A stretch of 36,624 nt of DNA from a virus, in the IMG/VR virus record IMGVR_UViG_3300045125_000087, positions 1 through 36,624 of that record; one strand, written 5' to 3'. Under the pieces are notes generated by a model. The model was not told the origin of the DNA, did no database searches, and saw only the letters and a list, made by a program, of their open reading frames with translations. The translations under genes and the position numbers were made by a program. Below, in pieces: positions 19,510 to 26,632 of the stretch. Each line of letters begins with the position of its first letter. Position 1 is the stretch's first letter.

Positions 19510-19610
19510 AGTACCTCCCGCGAGAACGCCGCCGCGAAGAATGCCGCCACGCCGAAGGCTCCGAAGGCAAAGCCCATCCAAAACTCGTGGTAGTGCTTCG
19601 ACGGCTTCAT
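19497..19610 (-). CDS. 37-residue single-pass membrane protein
   Basis: Intact short frame: MKPSKHYHEFWMGFAFGAFG followed by VAAFFAAAFSREVLCWP. Residues 11-29 form a Gly/Ala/Phe-rich transmembrane segment with a basic/His-rich N-terminus. ATGA overlap with the upstream gene at 19607-19610; the downstream ATG (19509) lies inside its end. It needs no frame correction. Its size and topology suit a holin-like or regulatory membrane peptide, which is only inference. Confidence 0.6.
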   Translation of the reverse strand: MKPSKHYHEFWMGFAFGAFGVAAFFAAAFSREVLCWP

Positions 19611-19810
19611 GCGTTGCCTCCAATGAACAGGTCATCCGTGTGCGCCCATGTCCGGCGCTCCGGGGCGGTCTGGATCATCTGGTCATGGATTCGCTCGGCC
19701 ATCGCAGCGTCGTGGCCGCGTTCGTTCATCGCGGCGGATCGGAGGTGGCTGCGGAGCCATCGGGCTTCCGCTTCGGTCAGGTGCAGGTGTGTCATGGTGT
19801 TCTCTTTCAT
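19607..19810 (-). CDS. small soluble protein, unknown
   Basis: Intact frame: MKENTMTHLHLTEAEARWLR, SHLRSAAMNERGHDAAMAER and IHDQMIQTAPERRTWAHTDD, ending at TGA 19607. The start at 19810 is in an ATGA overlap with the upstream stop; a second ATG at 19795 is also possible. Highly charged and helical, about 67 residues. No family recognised. Confidence 0.62.
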   Translation of the reverse strand: MKENTMTHLHLTEAEARWLRSHLRSAAMNERGHDAAMAERIHDQMIQTAPERRTWAHTDDLFIGGNA

Positions 19811-19989
19811 TGCAGGCGTTCCCGTTCCCGGTTGGGCAACTCTGCCCACGCGGCATCGAAATCTCCCCAGTCGCCTGTCGTGCGGGCCTTCCAGGCTGCA
19901 CGGATCAGGTCACGCATTCCATCGGCTCTCCCGCTCATCGGACATGAGAAAAGGGTGTCGGGTTCGACCGCGATATAGACCGCTGCCAT
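19807..19989 (-). CDS. 60-residue protein, unknown
   Basis: Intact frame: MAAVYIAVEPDTLFSCPMSG, RADGMRDLIRAAWKARTTGD and WGDFDAAWAELPNRERERLQ. Balanced amino-acid composition and the downstream ATGA coupling support a real gene. A short GGGG lies about seven bases before the ATG. Mixed beta/helical, no recognisable motif. Confidence 0.62.
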   Translation of the reverse strand: MAAVYIAVEPDTLFSCPMSGRADGMRDLIRAAWKARTTGDWGDFDAAWAELPNRERERLQ

Positions 19990-20067
19990 CGACCCCGTGC
20001 GGGTTGCCCGCCGCTTGTCTGTCCGCAGCAGCAGCGCCGCGACGCTCCAAGCGAGGTGAAGGCCGGG

Positions 20068-20230
20068 CTAGCGGACTGGTGCGGGAACTCCGGTGGTGGC
20101 GATGAACTCGTCGCAGGTCGAATCCGCTGGCGGATCGCCGTGACATACGCCATCACGCGGGCCTCGTTCTCGCCAATCGGCGGCGGTCTGGTAGGCGCGC
20201 TCGAGCGGTGTCGCGGTAGGTCATGGCCAT
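20068..20230 (-). CDS. small helical protein, unknown
   Basis: Starts MAMTYRDTA and, with corrections near 20200, 20175 and 20115, reads ERAYQTAADWRENEARVMAY, VTAIRQRI and TCDEFIATTGVPAPVR, stop TAG at 20068-20070; about 53 residues. The start ATGGCCATGA overlaps the previous stop. The 78 bases between this stop and the next start hold no clear gene. Confidence 0.48.
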
Positions 20231-20376
20231 CCCGTTGCGTTGAGCTCCGAGCTCATCCGAGCGCGTCGTCGCTCAGCTCTCAAAATCGCGCCGCCCGAAA
20301 TGCCGGCGAGGCGGTGCGTCATCGGGGTTCTCGCGTTCCCCAGAACGAATCGAAACCGGCCGGATAGATTGCTCAT
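20221..20376 (-). CDS. 51-residue basic protein, unknown
   Basis: Intact frame from ATG 20376 (ATGA overlap): MSNLSGRFRFVLGNARTPMT, HRLAGISGGAILRAERRRAR and MSSELNATGWP. A GGTGGAGG stretch lies upstream as a ribosome-binding site. Arg-rich in the centre, so nucleic-acid contact is possible. No family recognised. Confidence 0.5.
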   Translation of the reverse strand: MSNLSGRFRFVLGNARTPMTHRLAGISGGAILRAERRRARMSSELNATGWP

Positions 20377-20630
20377 GGCTGCACCTCCACCACGAGCGAT
20401 CCGCAGTGCAGCAGGAACGCGGCGCTCAGGCCTGTGCACCGGCTTGTCTGCGAGCTGCATCCAGTTCGTCCTCGGCACTCCGCGATCAGGGTCGCGCTGC
20501 CGGTGCCAAGGGCAGCTTGCCGAGAACGCGATGGCATGTCAGCCGCCGTGGCGATAGGCCCGAGCTCAGGGTTCAGGCCGCGTCCAACTGGATGCGGGTC
20601 AGGGCTGATGACCTGGGCGGGTGCCAGCAC
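20373..20630 (-). CDS. small protein(s), frame uncertain
   Basis: One frame is open from ATG 20630 (MLAPAQVISPDPHPVGRG) to TGA 20373 (LSAAFLLHCGSLVVEVQP). A different frame gives a convincing C-terminus AEDELDAARRQAGAQA with a stop at 20426-20428. So either one 85-residue protein or two shorter overlapping ones are encoded. The start overlaps the end of the upstream gene. Low confidence in the exact product. Confidence 0.35.
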   Translation of the reverse strand: MLAPAQVISPDPHPVGRGLNPELGPIATAADMPSRSRQAALGTGSATLIAECRGRTGCSSQTSRCTGLSAAFLLHCGSLVVEVQP

Positions 20631-20748
20631 CGCGTCGAGGCATGCCCCGGAGCATCCGGCTCCACGGTGGGCGCTGCCGTCGCCGGTTGGCGTTGCTGCT
20701 GCGGTCGTTCACGAGTTGGGTAGGTGCCGTTCACGCCGCATCGCTCAT
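20573..20748 (-). CDS. small Pro/Gln-rich protein, unknown
   Basis: ATG 20748 (ATGA overlap) gives MSDA and, after one shift near 20733, NGTYPTRERPQQQRQPATAA, PTVEPDAPGHASTRCWHPPR and SSALTRIQLDAA. About 58 residues with a Gln/Pro/Ala-rich middle, likely disordered. Unknown function. Confidence 0.42.
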
Positions 20749-20932
20749 TCAGCAGCTGTTGCGGATCGCCTGCTCGCGGGTTTCGCGTCGGACGCGACCG
20801 TGGGCTCGAGGAACAGATCGTGCCCACGGACAGTTTCCACACCGCAGACCGGGCCTGATCAGCGTGCGAATCGGCTCGCAATGGCCTTCCCCCAGGATTG
20901 AACCCGTGACCTCGTACAGTTGGCTCGGCCAT
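20745..20932 (-). CDS. first gene of minus-strand set, unknown
   Basis: GAGGAGA lies seven bases before ATG 20932. The start is MAEPTVRGHGFNPG; after one shift near 20890 it continues HCEPIRTLIRPGLRCGNCPW, and a second shift gives GHDLFLEPTVASDAKPASRR to a stop at 20745-20747. Three cysteines (C..CGNC) hint at a metal site. About 62 residues. It lies immediately downstream of the control region, so it is likely the promoter-proximal gene. Confidence 0.48.
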
Positions 20933-21027
20933 TTCGGTGTCTCCTCGAAGCCATCCGGGCCGGCGTGTGGTCATCCCCGCCCACGCATTCTGATACCCCA
21001 TTTTCGGCGCAGGTGCAAGAGGGGAGC

Positions 21028-21160
21028 ACGGAGGAAATCCGAAGATTCCGAAATAGTGCGAACCCCCGTTTCGCAGCTCCCAAGGCACATTTCGGAAATC
21101 TGGAGGAAATCTGCAATGTGGAGAGCTGCATTCCTTGCCGATATCGCGTACAGTGATGAC
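21028..21160. promoter_or_regulatory. candidate control region with repeats
   Basis: This interval separates the minus-strand set from the plus-strand early genes and is visibly poorer in GC. It holds a 10-base direct repeat GGAGGAAATC (21030-21039 and 21102-21111), an 11-base palindrome ATTTCGGAAAT (21089-21099) and an inverted near-copy ATTCCGAAAT (21045-21054). Together these look like operator sites around divergent promoters. No repressor gene was recognised nearby, and exact promoter elements cannot be fixed. Confidence 0.4.
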
Positions 21161-21357
21161 ATGCCAGCCGGGGCGGCGGCGAGACACCCAAACGCGGCAC
21201 TGGCCGCAAGGCGACTACCTAAATCAAGGCCCGTACCAGCACGCTTCAGGATCTGTCTCCGCACGGACGGCGACGCATGGTCTCTGCCACGACGCTGTAT
21301 GCGTGCGGCGAGATGCACACCGCAACGCTCCGGCCCCAGCACACGCTGGATGGCTAG
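21161..21357 (+). CDS. small basic protein, first plus-strand early gene
   Basis: ATG 21161 follows the control region. The frame that reads best after one early shift is SRGGGETPKRGTGRKATT, then (after TAA at about 21220, probably an indel) IKARTSTLQDLSPHGRRRM, VSATTLYACGEMHTATLRPQ and a TAG at 21355-21357. The same frame continues to 21453 (FPELALNDGESGPLHDHDE), so the TAG could also be an error. Basic N-terminus, unknown function. Confidence 0.33.
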
Positions 21358-21580
21358 TTCCCAGAGCTTGCCCTGAACGATGGTGAGTCGGGCCCGCTGC
21401 ACGACCACGACGAAATCGCGGGCGGTCCGCATCACGCCGCAGCTAGAATCGACTGAGTCTGCCGGACATGCCCATGTAATCATCGACAACACCGCGACGG
21501 TTCGGCGGCTGACGATGCCCGAAACCGCCGCCCCTCCAGGGCGGCCTGCCAGCATACACTGCCAGGAGAAACGAGACACC

Positions 21581-21868
21581 ATGACAGAAGCAGTCGGCTC
21601 GCCAGCGGCGTTGGCTGGCCGCACAGCAAGCCCTTGCCGAGCGTCGGCAAGGACAGCCAGTTCAAGAGCCAGTCTTACGGCGTACGCCTCCGACAAGCAG
21701 CGAAACCATGATCGCGGCATGCCGGAGAAGTCCCTGCACGCCGCCAGTGCGACCGGCCTCGCCGGACACGGGCGGAAGTTCGACGGCACGCCGGAAGGCA
21801 GCGAGCTCGTCACACAGCCAGTTCATCCTGACGCCACGCATGCGCAGCCGGCGAGGCGTGGCGGATGA
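21581..21868 (+). CDS. early protein, unknown
   Basis: CAGGAGAAACGAGACACC precedes ATG 21581, a good ribosome-binding site. The direct frame reads MTEAVGSPAALAGRTASP ... GLAGHGRKFDGTPEGSELVT to 21868. An alternative in the middle (PSVGKDSQFKSQSYGVRLRQ) looks more natural, so two compensating indels are likely. No family recognised. The stretch 21358-21580 upstream contains no clear gene, and 21869-22099 is likewise unresolved. Confidence 0.38.
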   Translation: MTEAVGSPAALAGRTASPCRASARTASSRASLTAYASDKQRNHDRGMPEKSLHAASATGLAGHGRKFDGTPEGSELVTQPVHPDATHAQPARRGG

Positions 21869-22099
21869 GGTGGCCTGGGTAGCGGTGCCGCGGGGCCAGC
21901 AGCCCATCGACAAGGCCGTGGCCGGAGCGCTGACGGCCAGCGCGGTACTGCAGCTCCGCGATCTCCTGCTCGTACCCCGCGAGGACGAGAACGAGATGGA
22001 CAAGCGGGACGATTCGAGCCTGCAGCCCCGGAAGGCGCCCGCACGCCCGGCTCGGCCCCGAAGACGCACTGCTGGGCGATTACGCGCACCCAGCCCGCC

Positions 22100-22213
22100 A
22101 TGGCGAAACGCTCCCAGCCCGCCAGACGCAGCAGGATGCCCCACGGGCGGTTCCGTGCCACCCAAGGCGGCTCCGACCCCGCGCCCAAGGCCACGGAATC
22201 GGCCACGGCGTAG
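22100..22213 (+). CDS. 37-residue basic protein, unknown
   Basis: Intact short frame MAKRSQPARRSRMPHGRFRA followed by TQGGSDPAPKATESATA. Its strongly basic first half and Ser/Thr/Ala tail resemble small DNA-associated phage peptides. It could also be the end of a longer frameshifted gene. Confidence 0.35.
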   Translation: MAKRSQPARRSRMPHGRFRATQGGSDPAPKATESATA

Positions 22214-22220
22214 CGGCCCC

Positions 22221-22569
22221 ATGCGGAGGTTATCGGTAGCCGTCCCCGAGCGGCGCGCGTGGCGATCCGGCAGCCTCCGCATCCGCGAAGGCGGTCAAGA
22301 GCGACAAGCCGACGAAGGACGGAAGCCGACCCGGTGGGCGATCCTGTTCCAGACTCGGCAGCGAGGACACATGGGCAGCGACAGCTCGACGGCGATGTTG
22401 CCGACGCGGCCAGCGAGGCCGCGATGCGGCGGTCATGGTCGAGCGCTGGTGGCCGATGGTCACGTACGAGCCGGACGCTGCTACGAGCTGCGCGTTGGCC
22501 CGAGGTAGCATCGACGCGCGCACCGGCACCGCAGCCTGTCGAGGTTGCCGAGGAACATATCCATTCTGA
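22221..22569 (+). CDS. early protein, unknown
   Basis: From ATG 22221 (MRRLSVAVPERRA) one shift leads into a continuous frame with natural composition: SASAKAVKSDKPTKDGSRPG, RDAAVMVERWWPMVTYEPDA and TAACRGCRGTYPF, with a stop at 22567-22569. The central part may need compensating indels (QLDGDVADAASEA is an alternative). The CRGC pair is near the C-terminus. It ends just before a promoter. Confidence 0.42.
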
Positions 22570-22590
22570 GCCCCCGGAAGGGCTGGGCGG

Positions 22591-22619
22591 TTGACGCAAG
22601 TCCCGCCGAAGCCTATGTT
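22591..22619 (+). promoter_or_regulatory. sigma70-like promoter
   Basis: TTGACG (22591-22596) and TATGTT (22614-22619) are separated by exactly 17 bases in an otherwise non-coding gap of 79 bases. They lie about 30 bases upstream of ATG 22649. The -35 matches the consensus at 5 of 6 bases and the -10 at 4 of 6. It probably drives the Gp157-like gene and the replication genes. Confidence 0.62.
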
Positions 22620-22648
22620 CCAGTTCACCCACAACACGAAAGGACACC

Positions 22649-23170
22649 ATGAGCGCACTACACGCATCACACGAGGCAACGGAAGCCACGCGCGAGATCG
22701 AGGATCTGATCGCGGCCAGCGAGGAGAACGGCGGCGACATCAGCGAGATCGTCAGCGGCTGGACGAGCCTGGCACGCACGGCGGAATCATCCACCGCCGC
22801 GATTGACGATCTGTTTCGACTCACGCGGGAGATCGAAGTCCGGGCCGAGGCCCGCAAGGCGGAAGCCGACAGGCCGGCAGCGGGCGAAGCGCGACGAGGC
22901 CATCGCCGCATGGTTCAAGTCGCAGGTGTTGCGGATCATGCAGGCCGAGGGCTGAAGTTGGAGACAGCGGCGGCGGAAGGCGACGGTGGCGACGCCCGGC
23001 GGCAAGCCCGCGATGGAGGTGTTCGATGATGTGCCCGAGGAGTTCATGCGGGAGATCGTCACCCGCGAGATTGACAAGGACGCGATCGGCAGCTGGAGGA
23101 GCTCGGCAAGCGACAGCCTGCCCTTCGCCCGGCTGGTCGAGAAGTTCCGCACGCGAGGGATTTCCGCTGA
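22649..23170 (+). CDS. Gp157-like phage protein
   Basis: Starts MSALHASHEATEATREIEDL. A long charged helical N-terminal half (IAASEENGGDISEIVSGWTS; FRLTREIEVRAEARKAEADR) is followed, after corrections, by AWFKSQVLRIMQAEG, LETAAA, VATPGGKPAMEVFDDVPEEF and MREIVTREIDKDAI. The plan 'coiled coil ... K..L...M...g..K.et....ati......v.vdd...iP.ef' is that of the siphovirus Gp157 family, linked to phage resistance and recombination genes. Breaks near 22880, 22955, 22985 and 23085. The stop (23168-23170) overlaps the next ATG. Confidence 0.7.
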
Positions 23171-23504
23171 TGTATGCCCAGAAGCAGGCACCGTCAAGGC
23201 GGCGGTGTTGGCGAGTGCTCGCGCAGCGTGGATCCGCGTGGCCGGAGGACGGAGCCAAGGACAAGGACAGCGTGGCAGCCCTGGCGTGCCGCGTTCGCCG
23301 CGATGTGCCGCTGCACTCGGAATGAGCCGGACGGCGGTGGCCGAGGCGGTCGGCAGCAGTGCGGCCAACGCGCCAAGGCGTTGCAGGAAGGCGTGCGAGG
23401 CCGCGTTCAGGCAGCCACAGGAGCGGCAGGCGTGGGCGGATGACGTATCGAAGGCCATCGCGGAAAGGGTGGCAGGCCGGCGCGCAAGAGCTCCCACGCG
23501 GTAG
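23170..23504 (+). CDS. early protein with helix-turn-helix-like segment, unknown
   Basis: ATG at 23170 overlaps the previous stop: MYAQKQAPSRR, then AWPEDGAKDKDSVAALACRV, and after a shift near 23320 GMSRTAVAEAVGSSAANA and QPQERQAWADDVSKAIAERV to TAG 23504. The 'MSRTAVAEAVGSSAAN' stretch is reminiscent of a helix-turn-helix recognition helix, but this is weak. Unknown function. Confidence 0.4.
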
Positions 23505-23506
23505 CC

Positions 23507-23609
23507 ATGATCGTTACAGTAAGCGAAACGGCCGCGCTGCGTGGACGGCGAGCCGCTTCTACGCAACCCCGTAGCGGCGTCGACGGCCGCAGAGAGGGAA
23601 ACTCGATGA
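23507..23609 (+). CDS. 33-residue early protein, unknown
   Basis: ATG 23507 lies two bases after the previous stop: MIVTVS, then after one shift CVDGEPLLRNPVAASTAAER and ETR with a TGA at 23607-23609 overlapping the next ATG. Very short; supported mainly by tight packing and amino-acid balance. Confidence 0.35.
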
Positions 23610-24117
23610 GTCACCACAACACAGACGCAGGGCGCAAGCGGACGACCGATGGGATTCATGCCGTTCACCACCAGCGTTTCGCGTGGTGCGCGGGGATGGC
23701 CCGCCGAAGCCGCGGCCTGGCGTACATCTTACCTTGTGCGAGCAGTACGCGGCGGGCAGCCTCGACCCCAACACGAAGTGCTGGAGGAGATCGCTCCGGC
23801 ACGGTCGCGCGTGGGATCGCATCAAGAGAAGAGTTCGGCGTAGGCCCGGACGGTCGCCTGCGAAATCAACGGTGCGAGGACATCCGCGCTAAGGCGTGGC
23901 CGAGGGAGACAGGCGAAGGCACCTCGCCCAGCAGGCGGCGGCAAAGCGGTGGCGGAACAAGCAGTGCCGGCAATGCGTCCGCATAGCGTTGGCATTGCAG
24001 ACGCAATGCGGATCGATGCCAACGATAACGAAGACGAAAACGAGATCGAAACCGAGATCGAGAACGATCCCTGCCAGAAAACACATACGCTCGGCGGTGC
24101 CGAGCATGTGCCGATAG
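23606..24117 (+). CDS. DUF1376-like replication-associated protein
   Basis: AGAGAGGG precedes ATG 23606; an alternative start is ATG 23649. Rebuilt frames: MPFTTS (family MPFHTS-like start), LTLCEQYAAGSLDPNTK, then VGPDGRLRNQRCEDIRAKA, EGDRRRHLAQQAAAKRWRNK and the Asn/Glu-rich tail ADAMRIDANDNEDENEIETE. The order 'short N-terminal beta-helix domain, CEQY.ag.lp, R...E....A....r...aa...RW.., poly N/D/E tail' is typical of DUF1376 proteins, usually fused or adjacent to replication initiator/helicase functions. A probable stop at 24115-24117 follows ARKHIRSAVPSMCR. Confidence 0.62.
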
Positions 24118-24130
24118 CTCAAGGCCAAAG

Positions 24131-24390
24131 ATGCGGATGCCGGACGGGCGCTGGATCGACACCGAGAACCGCTGTTCCCACGCAAGGTGGGCAGAAGCCG
24201 GAAAGGCGGCTCGCCCATAGCGGAGAAGGAAGTCGGGCCATACGCCGACGAATGGGAGCTGCCAGACCTGACCGACGCGGTAGAGGTGTTCCGCGAACAC
24301 ATCGTTCGCATGGCGACCGCGTACCGCAACCTGTGGAGGAACGATTCATCCACGCAGCGACTAGCAAACTTTCCCAAGGCCGCTTGCTGA
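24131..24390 (+). CDS. early protein, unknown
   Basis: MRMPDGRWIDTENRCSHARW, then WAEAGKAARP and, in another frame, GSPIAEKEVGPYADEWELPD, LTDAVEVFREHIVRMATAYR and NLWRNDSSTQ to TGA 24388-24390. The second half is a convincing amphipathic helical domain. It may encode one protein of about 85 residues. No family recognised. Confidence 0.42.
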
Positions 24391-24394
24391 CCCC

Positions 24395-24651
24395 GTGGAA
24401 CACAATGACACCCAGAAGATGCTCGGCAATGGCGGAAGCGTTCCCGACCACGCCGTGGGCGAGAGCAAACAGAAGTACAGGCGGGCAGCTGGCAGCGCCG
24501 TCGACCTTCAACGATGTCGAGGTAGCCGATGAAGTCGCTGCGGCGAACCCTGTTCCGATCACACCTCACCACCGACGAGATCGTGGCAGAAGTTAGCGTA
24601 CGCCGACGGCTTCCGACTATCGTGGCAAAGGGCAGGGCGGACAGCTTATGA
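24395..24651 (+). CDS. early protein, unknown
   Basis: GTG 24395: EHNDTQKMLGNGGSVPDHAV, GESKQKYRRAAGSAVDL, then after two shifts DVEVADEVAA and TDEIVAEVSVRRRLPTIVAK ending at TGA 24649-24651 in an ATGA overlap. About 85 residues. Unknown. Confidence 0.4.
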
Positions 24652-24854
24652 ACGAAGCGGAGGTGCGAAGGAACGCGAGGACATCCGGCGGTCCTGCGCT
24701 TGGCATCACGCGAGGACATCGCCGCAGGCGTGGCGGAAGCCAGCAGCATCGGTGTCCTCTCGCCCGAACCATACGACCCTCGGATCGAGGAATGGATAAC
24801 TTACGCCCGTGGAATCGTGTACGCCGCGATGGAGCGGCAGGAGCATTCAGGTGA
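24648..24854 (+). CDS. early protein, unknown
   Basis: Starts MNEAEVRRNAR (ATGA overlap); in the next frame it reads REDIAAGVAEASSIGVLSPE, PYDPRIEEWITYARGIVYAA and MERQE. The stop at 24852-24854 overlaps GTG 24851. Acidic helical protein of about 68 residues. No family recognised. Confidence 0.45.
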   Translation: MNEAEVRRNARTSGGPALGITRGHRRRRGGSQQHRCPLARTIRPSDRGMDNLRPWNRVRRDGAAGAFR

Positions 24855-24913
24855 CCGACGAACCGGCAAGCATCGATGGGATGCACCGGGTGATTCGATT
24901 GGGCACTCGTTGA
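24851..24913 (+). CDS. 20-residue micro-ORF, weak
   Basis: GTG start in a GTGA overlap: TDEPASIDGMHRVIRLGTR, stop 24911-24913. The first residues resemble MTDEP at 25490. It may instead be the start of a longer frameshifted gene running into 24948-25146. Confidence 0.28.
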   Translation: MTDEPASIDGMHRVIRLGTR

Positions 24914-24947
24914 ACGACTACTGGCCCCGTGGGGAGGAATGGGCGAC

Positions 24948-25146
24948 ATGGCGAACCAGCAGCGGGCCGAGGCAGCCGTGCAGATCCAAAACGATGATGG
25001 ATGGGATCAACGAGTGGCACAACCGATGCGCCGGAAATGTTGGTCAACGAGACAATGCAGAGGAGGAGCGGGACGAGGCGAGGCGTGAGCATGTGTTGCT
25101 GGTGGGATTACACCAAACGCCGTTGGAAATTCCGAAATGGACATAA
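24948..25146 (+). CDS. small coiled-coil protein, unknown
   Basis: GGGGAGG precedes ATG 24948: MANQQRAEAAVQIQNDDGWD, then INEWHNRCAG and QRDNAEEERDEARREHVLLV to 25146. The ERDEARRE helix is shared with the gene at 25490, suggesting related short helical proteins. One alternative frame at the end (CCWWDYTKRRWKFRNGHKN) is also plausible. Confidence 0.4.
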
Positions 25147-25210
25147 GAATATCCACAGCTGTTGAATGGGCCGACATAAGTGGTTGGGACGCAAATTTCA
25201 AGGAGAAGCC

Positions 25211-25350
25211 ATGATGAAAACAGAACTCGATATCCGACCTGTGTTTCTGGTGATGATCACGAGGAAAATCCATTGCGATCTGGTGTAGGTTTTGCAGAGC
25301 GTGGCACTGTCACGGCAGGGACAGGAAACAAACGAAATCGGAGACAATAG
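25211..25350 (+). CDS. small protein, unknown
   Basis: AAGGAGAAGCC precedes ATG 25211, the same leader as at 25490. MMKTELDIRPVFL then, after one shift near 25250, DDHEENPLRSGVGFAERGTV and TAGTGNKRNRRQ with TAG 25348-25350; about 45 residues. It lies in a visibly AT-richer patch (25130-25480). The 139 bases that follow show no convincing gene. Confidence 0.48.
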
Positions 25351-25489
25351 ATCCGCCTGCAAAAGTCAGATTCGCCATGGGAATCAGACTGCACACATCA
25401 CCAAAGATCCAAACAGGGTCAACGCAGCCATGCCATTCGAGCAGCGGCGGAAATCATTGACCTTGCGGCAATAACGAGAAGGAGAAGCC

Positions 25490-25694
25490 ATGACCGACGA
25501 ACCGACCGCACAAGGCTGCCGCACCTGTCGAGCGTTCTCCAGCAGCGAGAGCTACAGAACGCACGCAGGAACGCGACGAGGCACGGCGAGAAGTGTGCCG
25601 GTGGCTGGCCGAAGCCGAGGGCGGGACGCCAGAGGAACATGCAGCCGATCAGGGGCTGGGCCATGGCTCGACGAGGACGAAAACGGTACGATGA
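25490..25694 (+). CDS. small coiled-coil Cys protein, unknown
   Basis: Strong ribosome-binding site AAGGAG then ATG 25490: MTDEPTAQGCRTCRAFSSSE, and after one or two shifts ERTQERDEARREVCRWLAEA, EGGTPEEHAADQG and KTVR with a stop at 25692-25694 (ATGA overlap with a possible short frame at 25691). CxxC near the N-terminus followed by a charged helix. Similar small proteins occur in many phage early regions; role unknown. Confidence 0.52.
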
Positions 25695-25734
25695 ACGCAC
25701 CACAGCCCATAAGGGAGGGGGTTTGGAGCGCGCT

Positions 25735-25925
25735 ATGGACATCGACCCGCTGGACGAAATCAAAGACACTTGCCCGCGATCCTGCTCAACCGGGCGAACA
25801 ACATCGGCGGTCCATGCGGCGACCCTGCTCGGCTCGCCGCTGGCCGGATCGAGAAAGCTGGAACACCGCATCCGGCACGAGGACTGGCCCAACCGCCGCC
25901 GCCGGAGCTGGAGGAGGCTGGGTGA
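25735..25925 (+). CDS. small early protein, unknown
   Basis: ATG 25735: MDIDPLDEIKD, and after one shift near 25770 LPAILLNRANNIGGPCGDPA, RLAAGRIEKAGTPHPARGLA and QPPPPELEEAG, stop 25923-25925 overlapping the next GTG. About 64 residues, helical with a Pro-rich end. A gene start is supported by GGAG seven bases upstream. Confidence 0.52.
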
Positions 25926-26168
25926 CCGTACCCCGCGAGCGGTTCGCAGCCATCGCAAAGGCTCGGCACCTGCTGGGGCGGCTGTTGACCCCAAGCGCAC
26001 CGGCGGTGCCCAAGCCCATCCGGGACGAGGCCAGCCGGTGCGTGAAGCACTTACCCGACGGCGCTGGACATGGAGGAGCCATCCACGAGCTCGAGCGCGG
26101 CTGCCCGCGTGTGGGCCGCAGTCGAGCCGATCCCGAGACACAGAGAGCGACCGCCGCCGGTAGGCTGA
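25922..26168 (+). CDS. BPSL0761-like small protein
   Basis: GTG start in a GTGA overlap: TVPRERFAAIAKARHLLGRL, LTPSAPAVPKPIRDEASRCV, KHLP, then after one correction near 26050 PTALDMEEPSTSSSAAARVW and a stop at 26166-26168. The 'P.ER..A........L..L......P..iR.eA...l.hyP....' pattern matches the BPSL0761 family of small phage/bacterial proteins of unknown function. Confidence 0.58.
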
Positions 26169-26246
26169 TCGCACGCGAGATGGCAGACGGCCAACGGACG
26201 GCCCGATGCGCTTGTATCGCGGGGCTCTGGGAGGCAGCATGCACGC

Positions 26247-26610
26247 ATGGCTGCGGAAGCGTTGCTGGTGACCGTGGCGATCCCCTCGCGGGTTCTCAGT
26301 CCCAACGCACGCGCTGCACTGGTCGATGATTATGAAGGCCAAGCGGGCCGCCCGCGTCGAGGCGTGGGCAGCGGTTCAGGTCGCCATGCACGAACAGAGC
26401 GTGACCGGCAAGTGGAAGTGCGGCCGAGTGCCGCGTGGTCTGGTTCGCACGCGACTCACGACGCCGAGACCGTGACAACCTGCTCAGCCACGCCTCAAGG
26501 CCACACTTCGACGGGCTCGTAGACGGCGGCGGCTGCTCGCTGACGACGCCGGCACTGACCCACCGCTGCCGCTCGCCGTCGAGGTGGACAGCAAGCGGCC
26601 CCGCGTATGA
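26247..26610 (+). CDS. RusA-like Holliday junction resolvase
   Basis: Endonuclease that resolves four-way junctions during phage recombination or packaging. MAAEALLVTVAIPSRVLSPN, then HWSMIMKAKRAARVEAWAAV, VVWFARDSRRRDRDNLL, KATFDGLVDGGLLADDAG after corrections near 26310, 26415, 26505 and 26560. The acidic residues in RDRDN, FDGL and LADD match the conserved RusA catalytic Asp set ('D.DN....lkd.l.g....DD'). About 120 residues, the usual size. The stop overlaps a following ATG (26607). Confidence 0.78.
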
Positions 26611-26632
26611 GCTCCACGCTAGAGGCAGACCG

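Noticed and set aside
2700-20576. CTG start codons in CTGA overlaps (2700, and minus strand at 20429 and 20576)
   Set aside because: Alternative GTG or ATG starts exist (GTG 2681, ATG 20630) once indels are allowed, so unusual initiation is not needed.
20880-20935. tRNA-like T-arm (GGTTCAATCC on the minus strand near 20900)
   Set aside because: The flanking bases do not form a proper T-stem, anticodon stem or acceptor stem, and the stretch reads as the start of a minus-strand protein with its own RBS.
21490-21540. Possible hairpin CGGCGG/CCGCCG near 21507-21534
   Set aside because: Only six pairs with a 16-base loop and no T-run; too weak to call a terminator in GC-rich DNA.
20971-21813. 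280-residue open frame on the minus strand
   Set aside because: Composition is like a non-coding shadow, it crosses the control region and repeats, and no motif is present.
22787-23671. 294-residue open frame on the minus strand
   Set aside because: Lies opposite the Gp157-like gene, which has clear family features, a promoter and an RBS.
23889-24749. 286-residue open frame on the minus strand
   Set aside because: Opposite the DUF1376-like gene and its Asn/Asp/Glu-rich tail; the Cys/His/Arg-rich composition looks like a shadow.
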